A stretch of DNA of 64,000 nucleotides, taken from Natronorubrum daqingense (GTDB lineage Archaea; Halobacteriota; Halobacteria; Halobacteriales; Natrialbaceae). A program made the position numbers and the translations under genes. Position 1 is the first letter of the stretch. The number at the start of each line of letters is the position of its first letter. Positions 51,196 through 60,455 of the stretch are shown piece by piece. The stretch covers positions 682,001 to 746,000 of the forward strand of contig NZ_CP019327.1 in assembly GCF_001971705.1 (NCBI RefSeq). The letters are read 5' to 3'. Under the pieces are notes generated by a model. That model was not told the DNA's origin, made no database searches, and was given only the letters and a program-made list of their open reading frames with translations.

Positions 51196-52764
51196 ATGGA
51201 TCTTACAGATGTGCCTCAGTCTGCCAGAGAGGGAAACGTTGGTAAACTCTTCGACGAGACGGCCACACACCACGGGAACGGGCAGGCGATGGAACACCAC
51301 GACGAGCGCACCACGCACGCCGAACTCGAGGCGTGGACGGCCGAATTCGCTGGCGGACTCCACGACCTCGGCCTCGAGCCCGACGACCGCTTGCTCCTCT
51401 TCTTGCCGAACTGTCCGGAGTACCTCGTCGCGTCGCTCGGCTCGTTCAAAGCCGGCGTCGTGATATCGCCGGTCAATCCCCAGTACAAGCGCCGCGAGGT
51501 ATCCTACCAACTCGAGGACACCGACGCGAAAGCCGTCGTCACGCACCCGGCGCTTCGACCCGTCGTCGATCAGGCGCTCGAGGAGACGGGTCGGGACATT
51601 GCGGTGATCACCGTCGAGAGTCAGTACATGGATCGAGACCCGGAGGATATCTTCTTCGAGGACGTGCGCGGAGCGCCGACGCTGGTCGAGCGAGCGGACG
51701 ACGACGTCGCGTTGCTTCCCTACACCTCGGGGACGACGGGCAAACCGAAGGGCGCCCAGTTGACTCACCAGAACACGCGTTCGCAGCTGAACTGGACCCT
51801 CGCCGCCTCGAGCGACGACGTCGAACCAGAGAACGTGCGGAGTCTCACCTGGCTGCCTCTCTATCACATCACGGGCTTTACGCACACGGCCCTCCAGCCG
51901 CTCGTCGGCGGCGGGAGCCTCTATTTCCGGAGCGCTCTCGAGTGGGACGCACAGGAGTGCATGCAACTAATCGAAGCGGAGGGGATCACCCACTTCGTCG
52001 GCGTGACGACGATGTACTCCGATATGGTCGCCGCGGACGACTTCGGCGAGTACGACCTCTCGAGTCTCGAGTCGGCCGCAGAGGGCGGCGCGAAGCTCTC
52101 GACGGCCGTCCAGGAGCAATTCGAGGAGACGGCCGGCGTGGACATCTCCGAAGGGTACGGTCTGACCGAAACCCACGGCGCGACGCACACCCAGTCCGGG
52201 TCTTCGTTCGGTCTGCGCCACGGGACGATCGGACAGCCGCTGCGGATCACCGACTGCAAGATCGTCGACAGCGCCGGCGAGGAGGTCGCTTCGGGCGAGG
52301 AAGGCGAACTCCTCGTGCGCGGCCCGCAGGTCATGAAGGGCTACCACAACCTTCCCGACGCCACCGACGCCGCATTTACGGAGAACGGCTACTTCCGCAC
52401 CGGTGACATCGCCCGTCGCGACGGGCTGAACTACTACGAAATCGTCGACCGCAAGAAGCACATGATCAACACCGCGGGCTACAACGTCTACCCCAGCGAA
52501 CTCGAGAACCTGCTGCTCGAGCACGAGGCGGTCGCTGACGCCGCCGTCGTCGGAATTCCCGACGAGCGACGCAACGAAGTGCCGAAGGCGTTCGTCGTCC
52601 CGGCCGACGGGTTCGAGGCAGGCGAGGACGTCACGGCCGAGGAGATCAAAGAGTACTGCCTCGAGCGCGTCGCGAGTTACAAGCACCCCCGAGAGGTCGA
52701 ACTCGTCGAGGACCTCCCGCGGACGACGAGCGGAAAGATACAGAAGTACAAACTCGAGGAGTGA
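51196..52764 (+). CDS. Acyl-CoA synthetase (long-chain fatty-acid-CoA ligase type)
   Basis: An ANL-superfamily enzyme of 522 residues activating a carboxylic acid through an acyl-adenylate. Motifs: LLPYTSGTTGKPKGAQLTHQ near 175, LPLYHITGFTHT, EGYGLTETHGATHTQSG near 320, the ELLVRGPQVMKGYHNLPD strand, YFRTGDIARRDGLNYYEIVD near 400, hinge DRKKHMINTAGYNVYPSELE, and C-terminal lysine TTSGKIQKYKL. This is the medium/long-chain or aromatic acyl ligase pattern; substrate not determinable. Monocistronic. Confidence 0.92.
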   Translation: MDLTDVPQSAREGNVGKLFDETATHHGNGQAMEHHDERTTHAELEAWTAEFAGGLHDLGLEPDDRLLLFLPNCPEYLVASLGSFKAGVVISPVNPQYKRREVSYQLEDTDAKAVVTHPALRPVVDQALEETGRDIAVITVESQYMDRDPEDIFFEDVRGAPTLVERADDDVALLPYTSGTTGKPKGAQLTHQNTRSQLNWTLAASSDDVEPENVRSLTWLPLYHITGFTHTALQPLVGGGSLYFRSALEWDAQECMQLIEAEGITHFVGVTTMYSDMVAADDFGEYDLSSLESAAEGGAKLSTAVQEQFEETAGVDISEGYGLTETHGATHTQSGSSFGLRHGTIGQPLRITDCKIVDSAGEEVASGEEGELLVRGPQVMKGYHNLPDATDAAFTENGYFRTGDIARRDGLNYYEIVDRKKHMINTAGYNVYPSELENLLLEHEAVADAAVVGIPDERRNEVPKAFVVPADGFEAGEDVTAEEIKEYCLERVASYKHPREVELVEDLPRTTSGKIQKYKLEE

Positions 52765-52870
52765 GCGACGGTCTACGCTCGAGTCGTCTCAGGATTTCTA
52801 GACGTTTCGAACCGGCTTCAATACGTGCACAGAACGTCCTGAGGCGTCGATTTCACAGCCGTTTCAGTAG

Positions 52871-52877
52871 ATATAAG
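52871..52877 (+). promoter_or_regulatory. TATA-like box before the structured RNA
   Basis: ATATAAG in an AT-rich context lies about 25-30 bases before the GGGCGG that begins the hairpin-rich part, so a transcript could start near 52898-52902. Confidence 0.4.
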
Positions 52878-52899
52878 TTGAATTACGACAGTAATTAGG

Positions 52900-53005
52900 G
52901 CGGAAGTCACGCTCCAATAAGCCGCGGGGGCATACGTCTGAAATGCCCCGGGTGCCACAACACCCGAGACGTGGCTTCCGATCCCGCAAGGGAATTCGAA
53001 AAGCC
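52900..53005 (+). ncRNA. Possible structured RNA (small RNA or 5' leader element)
   Basis: Stem 52921-52926 GCCGCG pairs with 52970-52975 CGTGGC and encloses two perfect hairpins: GGGGCAT/ATGCCCC (52927-52949) and GGGTG/CACCC (52950-52965). The first hairpin loop ACGTCT (52934-52939) is exactly complementary to AGACGT (52967-52972), giving a pseudoknot or a switch with the outer stem. A third helix GGCTT/AAGCC (52973-53005) holds TCCC-GCAA-GGGA with a GNRA loop. It matches no RNA family I can name with confidence. It is loosely reminiscent of IS200/IS605 right-end (TnpB guide RNA) structures, but no tnpB is present. It could act as a leader of the gene at 53104. Confidence 0.45.
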
Positions 53006-53107
53006 ATGATTACGTTACTACTCCGACGATATAAACGCCTCGCACAGCAGACGAATCACAGGACACAGTCCTCAACGCAGTCACACGTTCGGGGGACTGC
53101 AAGATGA
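53006..53107 (+). CDS. Possible 33-codon upstream reading frame
   Basis: The ATG directly follows the last stem base of the structured RNA. The frame encodes a basic peptide (MITLLLRRYKRLAQQTNHRT and 13 more residues) and its TGA overlaps the ATG of the next gene (ATGA). It may couple translation or act as leader peptide. Basic composition is unusual for haloarchaeal proteins, so it may also be chance. Confidence 0.3.
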   Translation: MITLLLRRYKRLAQQTNHRTQSSTQSHVRGTAR

Positions 53108-53319
53108 CCTACGAGTCAGAGCCATTCGACGACGAAGACTCGAGTGACGACCTCGCACAATACGACGAGTACGCCTACCGCGACGCGAACGGCATGAAAC
53201 GCTGGACGAATTGCCCGAAGTGCCACCGCAACGTGATGGTCGTCGCGCTCGTCGAACCGTCCGCGGCGCAGGTCGCGCCCTGTGGCTGTCGGTTGCCACC
53301 TGAAGTCCTGAAGAGATGA
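53104..53319 (+). CDS. Small zinc-ribbon-like protein, 71 aa
   Basis: After an acidic N-terminus (DDEDSSDDLAQYDEYAYRDA) comes WTNCPKCHRNVMVVAL and, near the end, VAPCGCRLPPEVL, giving CxxC...CxC that could bind one zinc. It is unlike any protein I can name. Upstream are a short reading frame and a structured leader, suggesting post-transcriptional control (inference). Confidence 0.68.
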   Translation: MTYESEPFDDEDSSDDLAQYDEYAYRDANGMKRWTNCPKCHRNVMVVALVEPSAAQVAPCGCRLPPEVLKR

Positions 53320-53500
53320 GGAACGTCGACCGATCACCCTCGGCTCCTGAGTATCGGTCTCGTCTCGACCACTCACTCGAGATCGAATCCTGCGTCGGCC
53401 CTCGAGACTGACTATCCGTCTCGCTCACGAAGGCGAATCACTCCACCAAAGGAGGCCTCCCCACTATCCGTGTTCTGTACTCAGCGAGCACTCGAGTGGG

Positions 53501-54100
53501 TTACTCGCGCTCGAGTTGGTCGCCGCCGAACTCGTCGTCGCTCTGGATTCTCGAGGCCTGCGGGCCGTCTTGATCCTGGTACTTCGAGCCGCGGTCGCTG
53601 CCGTAGGGTCGCTCGGCTTCCGTCTTCAACTCGGTGAACGTCAACTGCGAAATCCGCATCCCGGGGGTGAGCGCGACGGGTGCCGTGCCGAGGTTCGATA
53701 ACTCGAGGGTGATTTGGCCGCGGTAGCCGGGGTCACAGAGGCCTGCGGTGGCGTGGACGACGACGGCGAGGCGACCCAGCGAGGAACGACCTTCGACGTG
53801 GGCGATCAAGTCCGCGGGGATTTCGACGCGCTCGTAGGTCGTTCCCAGCACGAAATCGCCGGGGTGGAGGATGAAGTCGTCGCCGTCCTCGACGATCGTC
53901 TCCGTCACGTACTCGTCGACTTCCTGCTCGGAGTTGGGGTGGATACAGGGGATGTTCGTCCGCTGGAACTCGAGGAATTCCCGACCCAATCTGAGGTCGA
54001 CGCTCGCGGGTTGAATCTGGAGTTCCGGATCGTCTAAGGGTTCGATGGCGAGCTCTCCCGCCTCGAGTCGCGCCAGAATGTCCGCGTCGGAAAGGATCAT
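53501..54100 (-). CDS. dcd: dCTP deaminase
   Basis: Deaminates dCTP to dUTP in pyrimidine nucleotide synthesis. The 199-residue protein has the dUTPase-like fold and signature parts: [76 protein letters not shown], and [14 protein letters not shown] with the catalytic Glu. The start at 54100 (MILSDADIL) is the family start. The C-terminal tail is polar and longer than in the bacterial enzyme. Bifunctional deaminase/dUTPase activity cannot be judged. Confidence 0.94.
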   Translation of the reverse strand: MILSDADILARLEAGELAIEPLDDPELQIQPASVDLRLGREFLEFQRTNIPCIHPNSEQEVDEYVTETIVEDGDDFILHPGDFVLGTTYERVEIPADLIAHVEGRSSLGRLAVVVHATAGLCDPGYRGQITLELSNLGTAPVALTPGMRISQLTFTELKTEAERPYGSDRGSKYQDQDGPQASRIQSDDEFGGDQLERE

Positions 54101-54173
54101 ACGCGAGCAGTCGAACGCGGGTGGTGTAAACGGTTCGGCTTCACTCGAGGACTCCCACGTCCGCCGGAGCAAT

Positions 54174-54746
54174 TCAGATGAGCACCGAAATCATCGGGAA
54201 GAGCAACAACGCGGCACAGACGCCCGCGGCGAGCAGGGCCGTCGTCGTGGCCGTCGAGCGATCGAGTCCGATTCCGTGCCAGAGCCCGCCGCGCCAGATC
54301 ACTGCCGCCCAGGCGCACGCGAGCAGCGTGAGCGGTACGAGAATCCACAGGTCGGGGTCCACCGGGACGCCGCTCAGATCGACCTCGAGCGCGACGATCG
54401 CGGAGAGGAGGGCGTTCGTCACGAGTTCCCCCGCGAGCAGCGGCACGAGTCCCCAGGCTGCGAGGGAAAGCGTCTCGGCTGGCTCGAGGCTCGCGCCGAG
54501 AGCGAGGCCGAATCCGTACAGGACGGCCGTCGGAACGACCCAGTAGAGCAGGGTCGCCTCGAGGGTCTGAAGCAGGTATATGATGGACACGGAGTCCGCA
54601 CCGAAATTGCTTCCAACCCGCCAGACGAGGCCGAGTAGGGTGATCGCGAGCCAGTAGCCGATCACGAGGCCGACCGCTCGCGTGCGCGAAAAGGCGTCCG
54701 CTCGAGCGAAGTACTCGCCGGGGGAGACGAGCGGCGTCGTCGACAT
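54174..54746 (-). CDS. Yip1-family-like membrane protein
   Basis: A 190-residue protein with about five hydrophobic segments after an N-terminal amphipathic part ([20 protein letters not shown]). The GEYF start and the order of helices resemble the Yip1-domain proteins of haloarchaea. Function unknown. It lies just upstream of dcd in the same direction. Confidence 0.72.
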   Translation of the reverse strand: MSTTPLVSPGEYFARADAFSRTRAVGLVIGYWLAITLLGLVWRVGSNFGADSVSIIYLLQTLEATLLYWVVPTAVLYGFGLALGASLEPAETLSLAAWGLVPLLAGELVTNALLSAIVALEVDLSGVPVDPDLWILVPLTLLACAWAAVIWRGGLWHGIGLDRSTATTTALLAAGVCAALLLFPMISVLI

Positions 54747-54836
54747 ACGTCAGCACACAAACCGGTTCACCAAAATCGTTCGGGTCTCGCTGTCGCTTTC
54801 GCCGCGGCTATAGGAGTCGACGTATTCTGTCCGCGC

Positions 54837-55175
54837 ATGAAACAAGCCATCGTCGCCCGCACGGACATCGGCATGGGACAGGGAAAACTCGCCGCACAGG
54901 TCGCACACGCCTCACTTTCGGCCTATGAGAAGGCTGACAAGCAACTCCGGAGTCAGTGGAAACAGGGCGGCCAGAAGAAGGTCGTCCTCAAAGGAGAGAG
55001 CGAGCGTCAACTCCACGAACTCTCCGCCATCGCGGACAGCGAGGGGATTCCGAACGCCGTCGTCAGAGACGCCGGACACACCCAACTCGAGCCCGGAACC
55101 GTCACCACCCTCGCCGTCGGCCCGGCGGCTGACGACCGAGTCGACAGCGTCACCGGCGAACTCTCGCTGTTCTGA
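54837..55175 (+). CDS. pth2: Peptidyl-tRNA hydrolase (archaeal/eukaryotic Pth2 type)
   Basis: Releases tRNA from peptidyl-tRNA drop-off products. The 112-residue sequence is a complete Pth2: [74 protein letters not shown] and the [17 protein letters not shown] end. Conserved Lys, His and Asp positions are all present. Confidence 0.96.
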   Translation: MKQAIVARTDIGMGQGKLAAQVAHASLSAYEKADKQLRSQWKQGGQKKVVLKGESERQLHELSAIADSEGIPNAVVRDAGHTQLEPGTVTTLAVGPAADDRVDSVTGELSLF

Positions 55176-55305
55176 CCGTCTCAGGGTTCAGGTTCGGAGA
55201 CAGCTGTAGCGAGGCTCCCTCGACGGTAGAAGGTGTTGAGTTGGCCACGTTCGTTCATCAGACACCAGTAGATACTTATCTAAATCTGCCGAGGTTACAC
55301 CTGCA

Positions 55306-55563
55306 ATGTCCGTCCTCTCAACCGAAGACGAAGGGAAGTTTCTGATGGACGTCCGCGGCGAACAGATCGGGATCGTCACGGAAATTGATCCCATCGAACA
55401 GGTCGCCTACGTCGATCCGGAACCGAGCCTGACGAACGCCTGGATCCAGAGTCTCGGCCGCGGTGATGCCGGTGAGGACGACCTCGAGGTTCCAAGCGAC
55501 AATATCAAGACGATCACCGACTCGGAGGTTCGCGTCGACGCGGACCTCAGTAGCGAAGCCTGA
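55306..55563 (+). CDS. PRC-barrel domain protein, 85 aa
   Basis: A single PRC-barrel: [39 protein letters not shown] and an ending with [15 protein letters not shown]. Haloarchaea have several such small proteins, thought to bind RNA or protein partners; no defined role. An AT-rich TATA-like CTTATCTAA lies about 25 bases before the ATG. Confidence 0.83.
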   Translation: MSVLSTEDEGKFLMDVRGEQIGIVTEIDPIEQVAYVDPEPSLTNAWIQSLGRGDAGEDDLEVPSDNIKTITDSEVRVDADLSSEA

Positions 55564-55652
55564 GACGGCGCGCTCGTCTAACCTGCGCGCGATCCGACCG
55601 GCTCGAGAACGAACCGATTTATCCCTCGCGGCCAAAGCGACGATACTTAGCT

Positions 55653-57011
55653 ATGCGCCCGGCACACCCTACGGAGCAGGCCGTCGGCATGGACCTCTAC
55701 GTCAGCGACGCCGACGGCGTCGGCGGCCGCCTTCGTGAGGACGACGAACACTTTCGCGTGCGCGAACTCGAGCGATTCGAGACCCAACCCGTCGACGCGT
55801 CCACGGACGCCTACCCGCATCTCGTCTTTCGCGTGACGCTGTCGGGCTGGGATACGAACGACTTCGCGTCGCGGCTCTCGAATGCACTCGGCATCTCTCG
55901 CGAGCGGGTCAACTGGGCCGGGACGAAGGACAAGTACGCGGTCACTACGCAGCTGTTTTCGGTCTACGGGGCCGATCCCGCGGACCTGCCGGACGTCGAC
56001 GGCGCGGATGTCGAGGTACTCGGACGTGCGGGACGCTCCCTCGAGTTCGGTGACCTCGCGGGAAACGAGTTCGAACTCGTAGTCAGCGAGCCGAGTCGGC
56101 CGGAGACTGCGACCGAAATCTCGAGCGAGTTGCACGAGTTCGGTGGGCTCGAGGACGGCGATAGTGCGGACGAAGAGACGACTTCCGTCGCCGTCCCCAA
56201 CTTCTTCGGCCAGCAACGCTTCGGGAGCCGGCGGCCAGTGACGCACGAGGTCGGCCTCGAGATCGTCCGCGGGAGCTGGAAGGGGGCGGTGATGGCCTAC
56301 CTCGGGAACCCGACGGACGCCGAACCCGAATCGACGCAGGCCGCACGCGAGTTCGTCCAGGAGAGCGAAGACTGGCAGGAAGCCCTCGAGCGGTTTCCCA
56401 ACCGGCTCCGGTACGAACGCTCGCTCTTGCACGGCCTCGCGGAGTGTGACGGAGAGCCGGGTCCGGAGGACTTCAGGGCGACACTCGAGCGCCTTCCCTC
56501 GAATCTCCAGCGGCTGTTCGTCCACGCCGCTCAGTCCTACGCGTTCAACCTGATGCTCAGCGAGCGCCTCGAGCGCGGGCTTCCCTTCGACCGCCCCGTC
56601 GAAGGCGACGTGGTCTGTTTCGCCGACACTGACGCGCCTGCCGGTCTCGAGTTGCCCGACACCGACCGACTCCAGCGCGTCGACGAGCGACGTGTGCGCT
56701 CGGTTACGCGCCACTGTGAACGCGGGCGGGCGTTCGTCACCGCGCCCCTCGTCGGAACCGAGACGGAACTGGCCGACGGCGAACAGGGTGAGATCGAACG
56801 CCGCGTGCTCGAGGATCTCGACCTCGAACCCGCCGACTTCGATCTCCCCGGCGAATTCCACTCGACGGGGACGCGGCGAGCGATGCTCGTTCGGACCGGT
56901 CTGCGCCTCGAGACCGATCCGTTGACGCTCTCGTTCGCGCTACCGAAGGGATCGTACGCGACGGTCGTGTTGCGAGAGTACCTGAAGGTCGACCCCGTCG
57001 ACCTCGGCTGA
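55653..57011 (+). CDS. truD: tRNA pseudouridine(13) synthase
   Basis: Isomerises U13 of tRNA to pseudouridine. The 452-residue protein has the TruD catalytic motif [20 protein letters not shown]-like segment near 87-105 with the nucleophilic Asp, the ESSENTIAL-type [20 protein letters not shown] near 185, and a C-terminal RMALVRTG-like strand followed by [18 protein letters not shown]. Length fits archaeal TruD with its insertion domain (acidic here). A later ATG (residue 13) is an alternative start. Confidence 0.95.
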   Translation: MRPAHPTEQAVGMDLYVSDADGVGGRLREDDEHFRVRELERFETQPVDASTDAYPHLVFRVTLSGWDTNDFASRLSNALGISRERVNWAGTKDKYAVTTQLFSVYGADPADLPDVDGADVEVLGRAGRSLEFGDLAGNEFELVVSEPSRPETATEISSELHEFGGLEDGDSADEETTSVAVPNFFGQQRFGSRRPVTHEVGLEIVRGSWKGAVMAYLGNPTDAEPESTQAAREFVQESEDWQEALERFPNRLRYERSLLHGLAECDGEPGPEDFRATLERLPSNLQRLFVHAAQSYAFNLMLSERLERGLPFDRPVEGDVVCFADTDAPAGLELPDTDRLQRVDERRVRSVTRHCERGRAFVTAPLVGTETELADGEQGEIERRVLEDLDLEPADFDLPGEFHSTGTRRAMLVRTGLRLETDPLTLSFALPKGSYATVVLREYLKVDPVDLG

Positions 57012-57071
57012 GGACAGACTTCCTGCTGAGAATAGGTACTCGTATCCTCCCCCGCCTCGAAGACGGGTGAT

Positions 57072-57914
57072 ATGGAGGGAGACGACGAACCGGAGATTCT
57101 CTTGACGAACGACGACGGGATCGACGCGCCGGGGATCCGCGCACTCCACGACGCCCTCGCGGCGGTCGCCTCGGTGACCGTCATCGCCCCCGATCGAAAC
57201 CAGAGCGCCGTCGGTCGCTCACTGTCCTACGGACGCACGAGCGCCGAGGCCGAGGAAGACGACCTGACGACCAGCATGGCCGACGGCATGTTCACCTCGC
57301 CGGTGCCCCACGCCGAGCACGAACTCGGGTACGCCGTGCGCGGGACGCCCTGTGACTGCGCCATCGTCGGCGTCAACGCCGTAGAGCCCGAACCCGACCT
57401 CGTCGTGTCCGGGTGTAACTCTGGAGCGAACCTCGGTGCATACGTCTTCTCGCGCTCGGGAACCGTCAGCGCCGCGATGGAGGCCGCGTACCTCGACACC
57501 CCCTCGATTGCCATCTCGATGGACACGCTGGGTATCGAACGCGACCTCGAGCCCGCGGACTTCGACCGGGCGGGCGAAATTGCAGCGGCGCTCGCGACCG
57601 GCGTGCCCGGTACTGGCCTGTTCGATCGAATCGACTACTTGAACGTCAACGTCCCCCGGCCCGGAGTCGAGGAGAACGGCGTCGAACTCACCCGACCGAC
57701 CGAAATCTACGAGATGGACGCGGCGCTCGAGGACGGCGGCTTCCAGTTGACCAACCGACTCTGGCAGCAGATGGCGAATCGCGACATTCCGGACCCCGAG
57801 GATACGGACCGCCACGCGTTGCTCGAGGGGTCGGTTTCCGTCTCACCGATGCGCGTCCCCTACGAGGTCGTGGAGACGAGCGACGTTCGACGCATCCTCG
57901 AGCGGATGCTGTAA
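57072..57914 (+). CDS. surE: 5'/3'-nucleotidase SurE
   Basis: A metal-dependent phosphatase of nucleoside monophosphates. Family motifs: ILLTNDDGIDAPGIRALHDA near residue 8 (Asp-Asp metal ligands), VIAPDRNQSAVGRSLSY with the catalytic loop Ser, LVVSGCNSGANLGAYVFSRS with the metal-binding Asn, and SGTVSAAMEAAYLDTPSIAI. 280 residues is at the upper normal range. It lies after truD in the same direction. Confidence 0.96.
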   Translation: MEGDDEPEILLTNDDGIDAPGIRALHDALAAVASVTVIAPDRNQSAVGRSLSYGRTSAEAEEDDLTTSMADGMFTSPVPHAEHELGYAVRGTPCDCAIVGVNAVEPEPDLVVSGCNSGANLGAYVFSRSGTVSAAMEAAYLDTPSIAISMDTLGIERDLEPADFDRAGEIAAALATGVPGTGLFDRIDYLNVNVPRPGVEENGVELTRPTEIYEMDAALEDGGFQLTNRLWQQMANRDIPDPEDTDRHALLEGSVSVSPMRVPYEVVETSDVRRILERML

Positions 57915-57985
57915 TCCGACCTCGAGGCCACAGCGCTCGAACTGGAAAACACGGCCGTTTTACGCCAGTCGCTCGAATCGCCAGT

Positions 57986-58741
57986 ATGGAGTGTCGCCAC
58001 TGCGCCTCGCCTCTCGAGAAACCCGGCGACTTCTGTCTGGTCTGTCGGGAATCCAACACCGAGGCGATCGTCCTCGAGGCGGGCCGCGAGCGAGCGACGC
58101 TGACGATGCTCGCCGCCGAGGACGACGAGGCACCTGCGGCGACCGGACGGGACGACGATCTCGTCCTCGGGAAGACGACGATTACGACGACACCCGAAGA
58201 AGGCGAGAACGAACCCGTCGAACTCCGGAACTTCGCGGGTCGGATCGGCGACGAGATTCGCCGAAAGCGACCAGCGGAGGTCTACGCCGGCGGCGAGCGC
58301 TCGGTCGTTCGCGCCGTCCGCGAGGACGTCCACCACTCGTTCTACCGCGTCGCGGACGACGACCCCGTCGAGGCCGTCCTCGAGCGCCGCGGGGAACCCG
58401 CACTCGACGTCGTCGAAACGCCGCCAGCAGAGAAAATCGGCGGCAGCCATACGACGCTCATCGGCGGCCGAACGGGTATGCGAGCGATCCACACCGTCGC
58501 GGACCACCCGCACGTCAAGAAGGTCATTCCGGGCCCCATCGACGCCGGCGGAAAGGGCTCGCAGTCGGGACTTCGGGCGAAGGTTACTCGGGCCGACGAC
58601 GGCGGCAACGTGCGAATGCTCTTGCGTGACGGCTCGAGTGTCCAGGAAAACCGCGTCGTCACGACAGCGTCGGACCGAACGATGGGCGAGCAGATCCGCG
58701 CCGACCTGAACGACGTCCTCTCGGAAACGGAGTTTCAGTGA
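57986..58741 (+). CDS. DUF2103-family protein with zinc ribbon
   Basis: The 251-residue protein begins with a rubredoxin-like or zinc-ribbon motif, CRHCASPLEKPGDFCLVCRE, and its second half contains GGSHTTLIGGRTGMRAIHTV and VIPGPIDAGGKGSQSGLRAK, which I associate with DUF2103. The basic C-terminal domain could bind RNA. It begins about 70 bases after surE. Confidence 0.84.
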   Translation: MECRHCASPLEKPGDFCLVCRESNTEAIVLEAGRERATLTMLAAEDDEAPAATGRDDDLVLGKTTITTTPEEGENEPVELRNFAGRIGDEIRRKRPAEVYAGGERSVVRAVREDVHHSFYRVADDDPVEAVLERRGEPALDVVETPPAEKIGGSHTTLIGGRTGMRAIHTVADHPHVKKVIPGPIDAGGKGSQSGLRAKVTRADDGGNVRMLLRDGSSVQENRVVTTASDRTMGEQIRADLNDVLSETEFQ

Positions 58742-58855
58742 CGCGGACGACCGTCGACAACCTTCGGGCAACAATTGTCTCGAGTCGATGGAAGTGACAG
58801 CGCCTGCTGGTTGTCAGGCCCTTTTCCGACCGGCGGTAATGAGATATAATTAGCC

Positions 58856-59065
58856 ATGCTCGAGCGACCGGACGTCGTGCTCGCCGCGATTCCGTTGCTC
58901 GCGTTTAGCGGTCTCGCCCTCCGAACGAGTATCGCAGTGACGGGCATCGGAACGGGGTTGCTCGCCGCGCCGTTGACCCCGCTCGGATTCGTGGCCGCGT
59001 TCGCGTTCATCGTCCGAGAACTGCTCTCCGGCCCGGTCGCCCGGGCGGCGGACGAGTCGCGGTAA
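58856..59065 (+). CDS. Small hydrophobic protein, 69 aa
   Basis: Two hydrophobic stretches (VVLAAIPLLAFSGLALRT and LLAAPLTPLGFVAAFAFIV) with a charged end suggest a two-helix membrane protein. It lies just upstream of rpl37ae. Conserved-looking haloarchaeal codon use; no function known. Confidence 0.7.
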   Translation: MLERPDVVLAAIPLLAFSGLALRTSIAVTGIGTGLLAAPLTPLGFVAAFAFIVRELLSGPVARAADESR

Positions 59066-59107
59066 CTCAACAGGTTTAAGAATCCGCTGGCGGTAGGTAG
59101 GGCTACT

Positions 59108-59371
59108 ATGGCCGATAACGGAATTGTCGGGAGTGCAGGCCGCTTTGGTGCACGCTACGGTCGTGTCGCCCGACGCCGCGTCAGTGATATCGAAGACGAC
59201 ATGAACAACGCTCAGGTCGACGGCGACGACGTCACGCGCGTCGGAACCGGCATCTGGAAGAACGAAGAGACCGGCGAAGTCTTCACCGGCGGTGCCTACC
59301 GTCCGGAGACCCCCGCCGGCCGAACCGTCACGCGCTCGATCCGCGCGGCACTCGCCGAAGACAGCGAATAA
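59108..59371 (+). CDS. rpl37ae: Ribosomal protein L37Ae (eL43), variant without zinc-ribbon cysteines
   Basis: The 87-residue protein carries the family frame: [20 protein letters not shown] at the start, [20 protein letters not shown] and [20 protein letters not shown] at the end. Normally two CxxC knuckles flank the GTGIW strand and bind zinc. Here the first is replaced by acidic/polar residues (QVDGDD) and the second by NEETG, and the protein has no cysteine at all. It is probably still a functional large-subunit protein, as it is followed by rpoP and pcc1 in the usual order, unless a second cysteine-bearing paralogue exists elsewhere. Confidence 0.92.
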   Translation: MADNGIVGSAGRFGARYGRVARRRVSDIEDDMNNAQVDGDDVTRVGTGIWKNEETGEVFTGGAYRPETPAGRTVTRSIRAALAEDSE

Positions 59372-59386
59372 CCTCTCTCCAACTGT

Positions 59387-59521
59387 ATGAGCTACAAGTG
59401 CTCCCGCTGTAAACGCGACGTCCAGATCGACGAGTACGGTGGCGTCCGCTGTCCGTACTGCGGCCACCGCGTGCTCCTCAAAGAGCGCAGCCGCGACGTC
59501 AAGGAAGTCGGCGTCAACTAA
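59387..59521 (+). CDS. rpoP: DNA-directed RNA polymerase subunit P (Rpo12)
   Basis: A 44-residue zinc-ribbon protein: [39 protein letters not shown]. Two CxxC pairs bind zinc, and length and motif match archaeal Rpo12/RpoP, a small subunit contacting the Rpo3/Rpo10 assembly platform. It starts 15 bases after rpl37ae and ends 9 bases before pcc1. Confidence 0.95.
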   Translation: MSYKCSRCKRDVQIDEYGGVRCPYCGHRVLLKERSRDVKEVGVN

Positions 59522-59530
59522 CGACCGCAC

Positions 59531-59785
59531 GTGTCTTCTCACGAGGCGATCCTCGAGTTCGACTACGAGTCTCCGGCTCACGCCTCGATCATCGCCAAGA
59601 GCGTCAGCCGAGAGATCGGCGAAATCGACGACGAGCGCTCGCAGACGACCATCGCTCGAGACGGACGGGTCGTCGAAGTTCGGATCGACGCCGCTGACGT
59701 AATCGCACTCAGAGCGGCCCTCAACACCTGGTTTACGCTGATCGACGTGGCCGAACGGACGGCGGCTATCGCCGAGGACGCCTGA
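59531..59785 (+). CDS. pcc1: KEOPS complex subunit Pcc1
   Basis: An 84-residue protein starting with GTG: HEAILEFDYESPAHASIIAK, SVSREIGEIDDERSQTTIAR, VEVRIDAADVIALRAALNTW and FTLIDVAERTAAIAED, the small dimeric alpha/beta Pcc1 fold. KEOPS makes N6-threonylcarbamoyladenosine on tRNA. The order rpl37ae-rpoP-pcc1-prefoldin beta is common in archaea and supports the call. Confidence 0.92.
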   Translation: MSSHEAILEFDYESPAHASIIAKSVSREIGEIDDERSQTTIARDGRVVEVRIDAADVIALRAALNTWFTLIDVAERTAAIAEDA

Positions 59786-59850
59786 GGCCGGCCGTAGACG
59801 CCTGCAACGGCTGGCACCGGTGACTTTTCCGAGAACGTCGAACGTGTCGT

Positions 59851-60399
59851 ATGTCCAACCGCGCGGAGACGTGGCTCGGCCTACCGCGTCGATTCAAGCC
59901 CCTCGTGTTGGCCGGTGTCGCACTCGGCCTCGGCCTCGGTGGCTTCTTCGACGGCCTCGTTTTTCACCAAATTCTGCAGTGGCACCACCTGTTGTCCTCG
60001 CATCCGGATCCGAACATCGCCGGTGACATGGAACTCAATATGCAAGCGGATGGGCTCTTCCACGCCGTCGCGTGGATACTCACGGCCATCGGCGTCGCCC
60101 TGCTACTCAGGGCATGGAAACAGCCTGGCGTCCCCCCGTCAGGGCGAACGCTCTTCGGTTCGTGGTTGATGGGCTGGGGGCTGTTTAATCTCCTCGAGGG
60201 AATCGTGAACCACCACCTCCTCGGGGTCCACCACGTCTGGCCCGACGGTCCCGGTCCCGTGCTCCTGTGGGACCTCGCGTTCCTCCTCTGGGGGCTCGTG
60301 TTCCTCGCCGTGGGGTACCGCCTCGTCCAGACCGATACGACGACGGTTCCAGCACCCCAAAACCGTGCGATTCGGGATGATTCCGGTGACACGGGCTGA
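59851..60399 (+). CDS. DUF2243-family membrane protein
   Basis: The 182-residue protein has four hydrophobic helices and conserved His/Trp motifs: [60 protein letters not shown] and GVHHVW. The clustered histidines near membrane faces may bind metal or heme. DUF2243 proteins are of unknown function. It interrupts the usual pcc1-prefoldin neighbourhood. Confidence 0.85.
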   Translation: MSNRAETWLGLPRRFKPLVLAGVALGLGLGGFFDGLVFHQILQWHHLLSSHPDPNIAGDMELNMQADGLFHAVAWILTAIGVALLLRAWKQPGVPPSGRTLFGSWLMGWGLFNLLEGIVNHHLLGVHHVWPDGPGPVLLWDLAFLLWGLVFLAVGYRLVQTDTTTVPAPQNRAIRDDSGDTG

Positions 60400-60455
60400 T
60401 TCGCTCATCGAACGCAAAGCTTGGCTTTATCAGTGCGGAGGGCGACCAACGAGAT

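Larger units (their letters stand above)
52765..53103 (+). other. 339-base gap holding a promoter-like box and a possible structured RNA
   Basis: No protein gene of normal size lies here. The stretch holds an AT-rich TATA-like segment (52871-52877), a set of mutually consistent hairpins (52900-53005) and a 33-codon reading frame that ends on the start of the next gene; each is described separately. Confidence 0.6.

Noticed and set aside
51007-51966. 960-base upstream extension of the membrane-HTH protein
   Set aside because: It runs antisense through the acyl-CoA synthetase start; the ATG at 51006 precedes the first membrane helix.
52900-53005. RNase P RNA or SRP RNA
   Set aside because: The element is far too short and lacks the conserved cores of either RNA.
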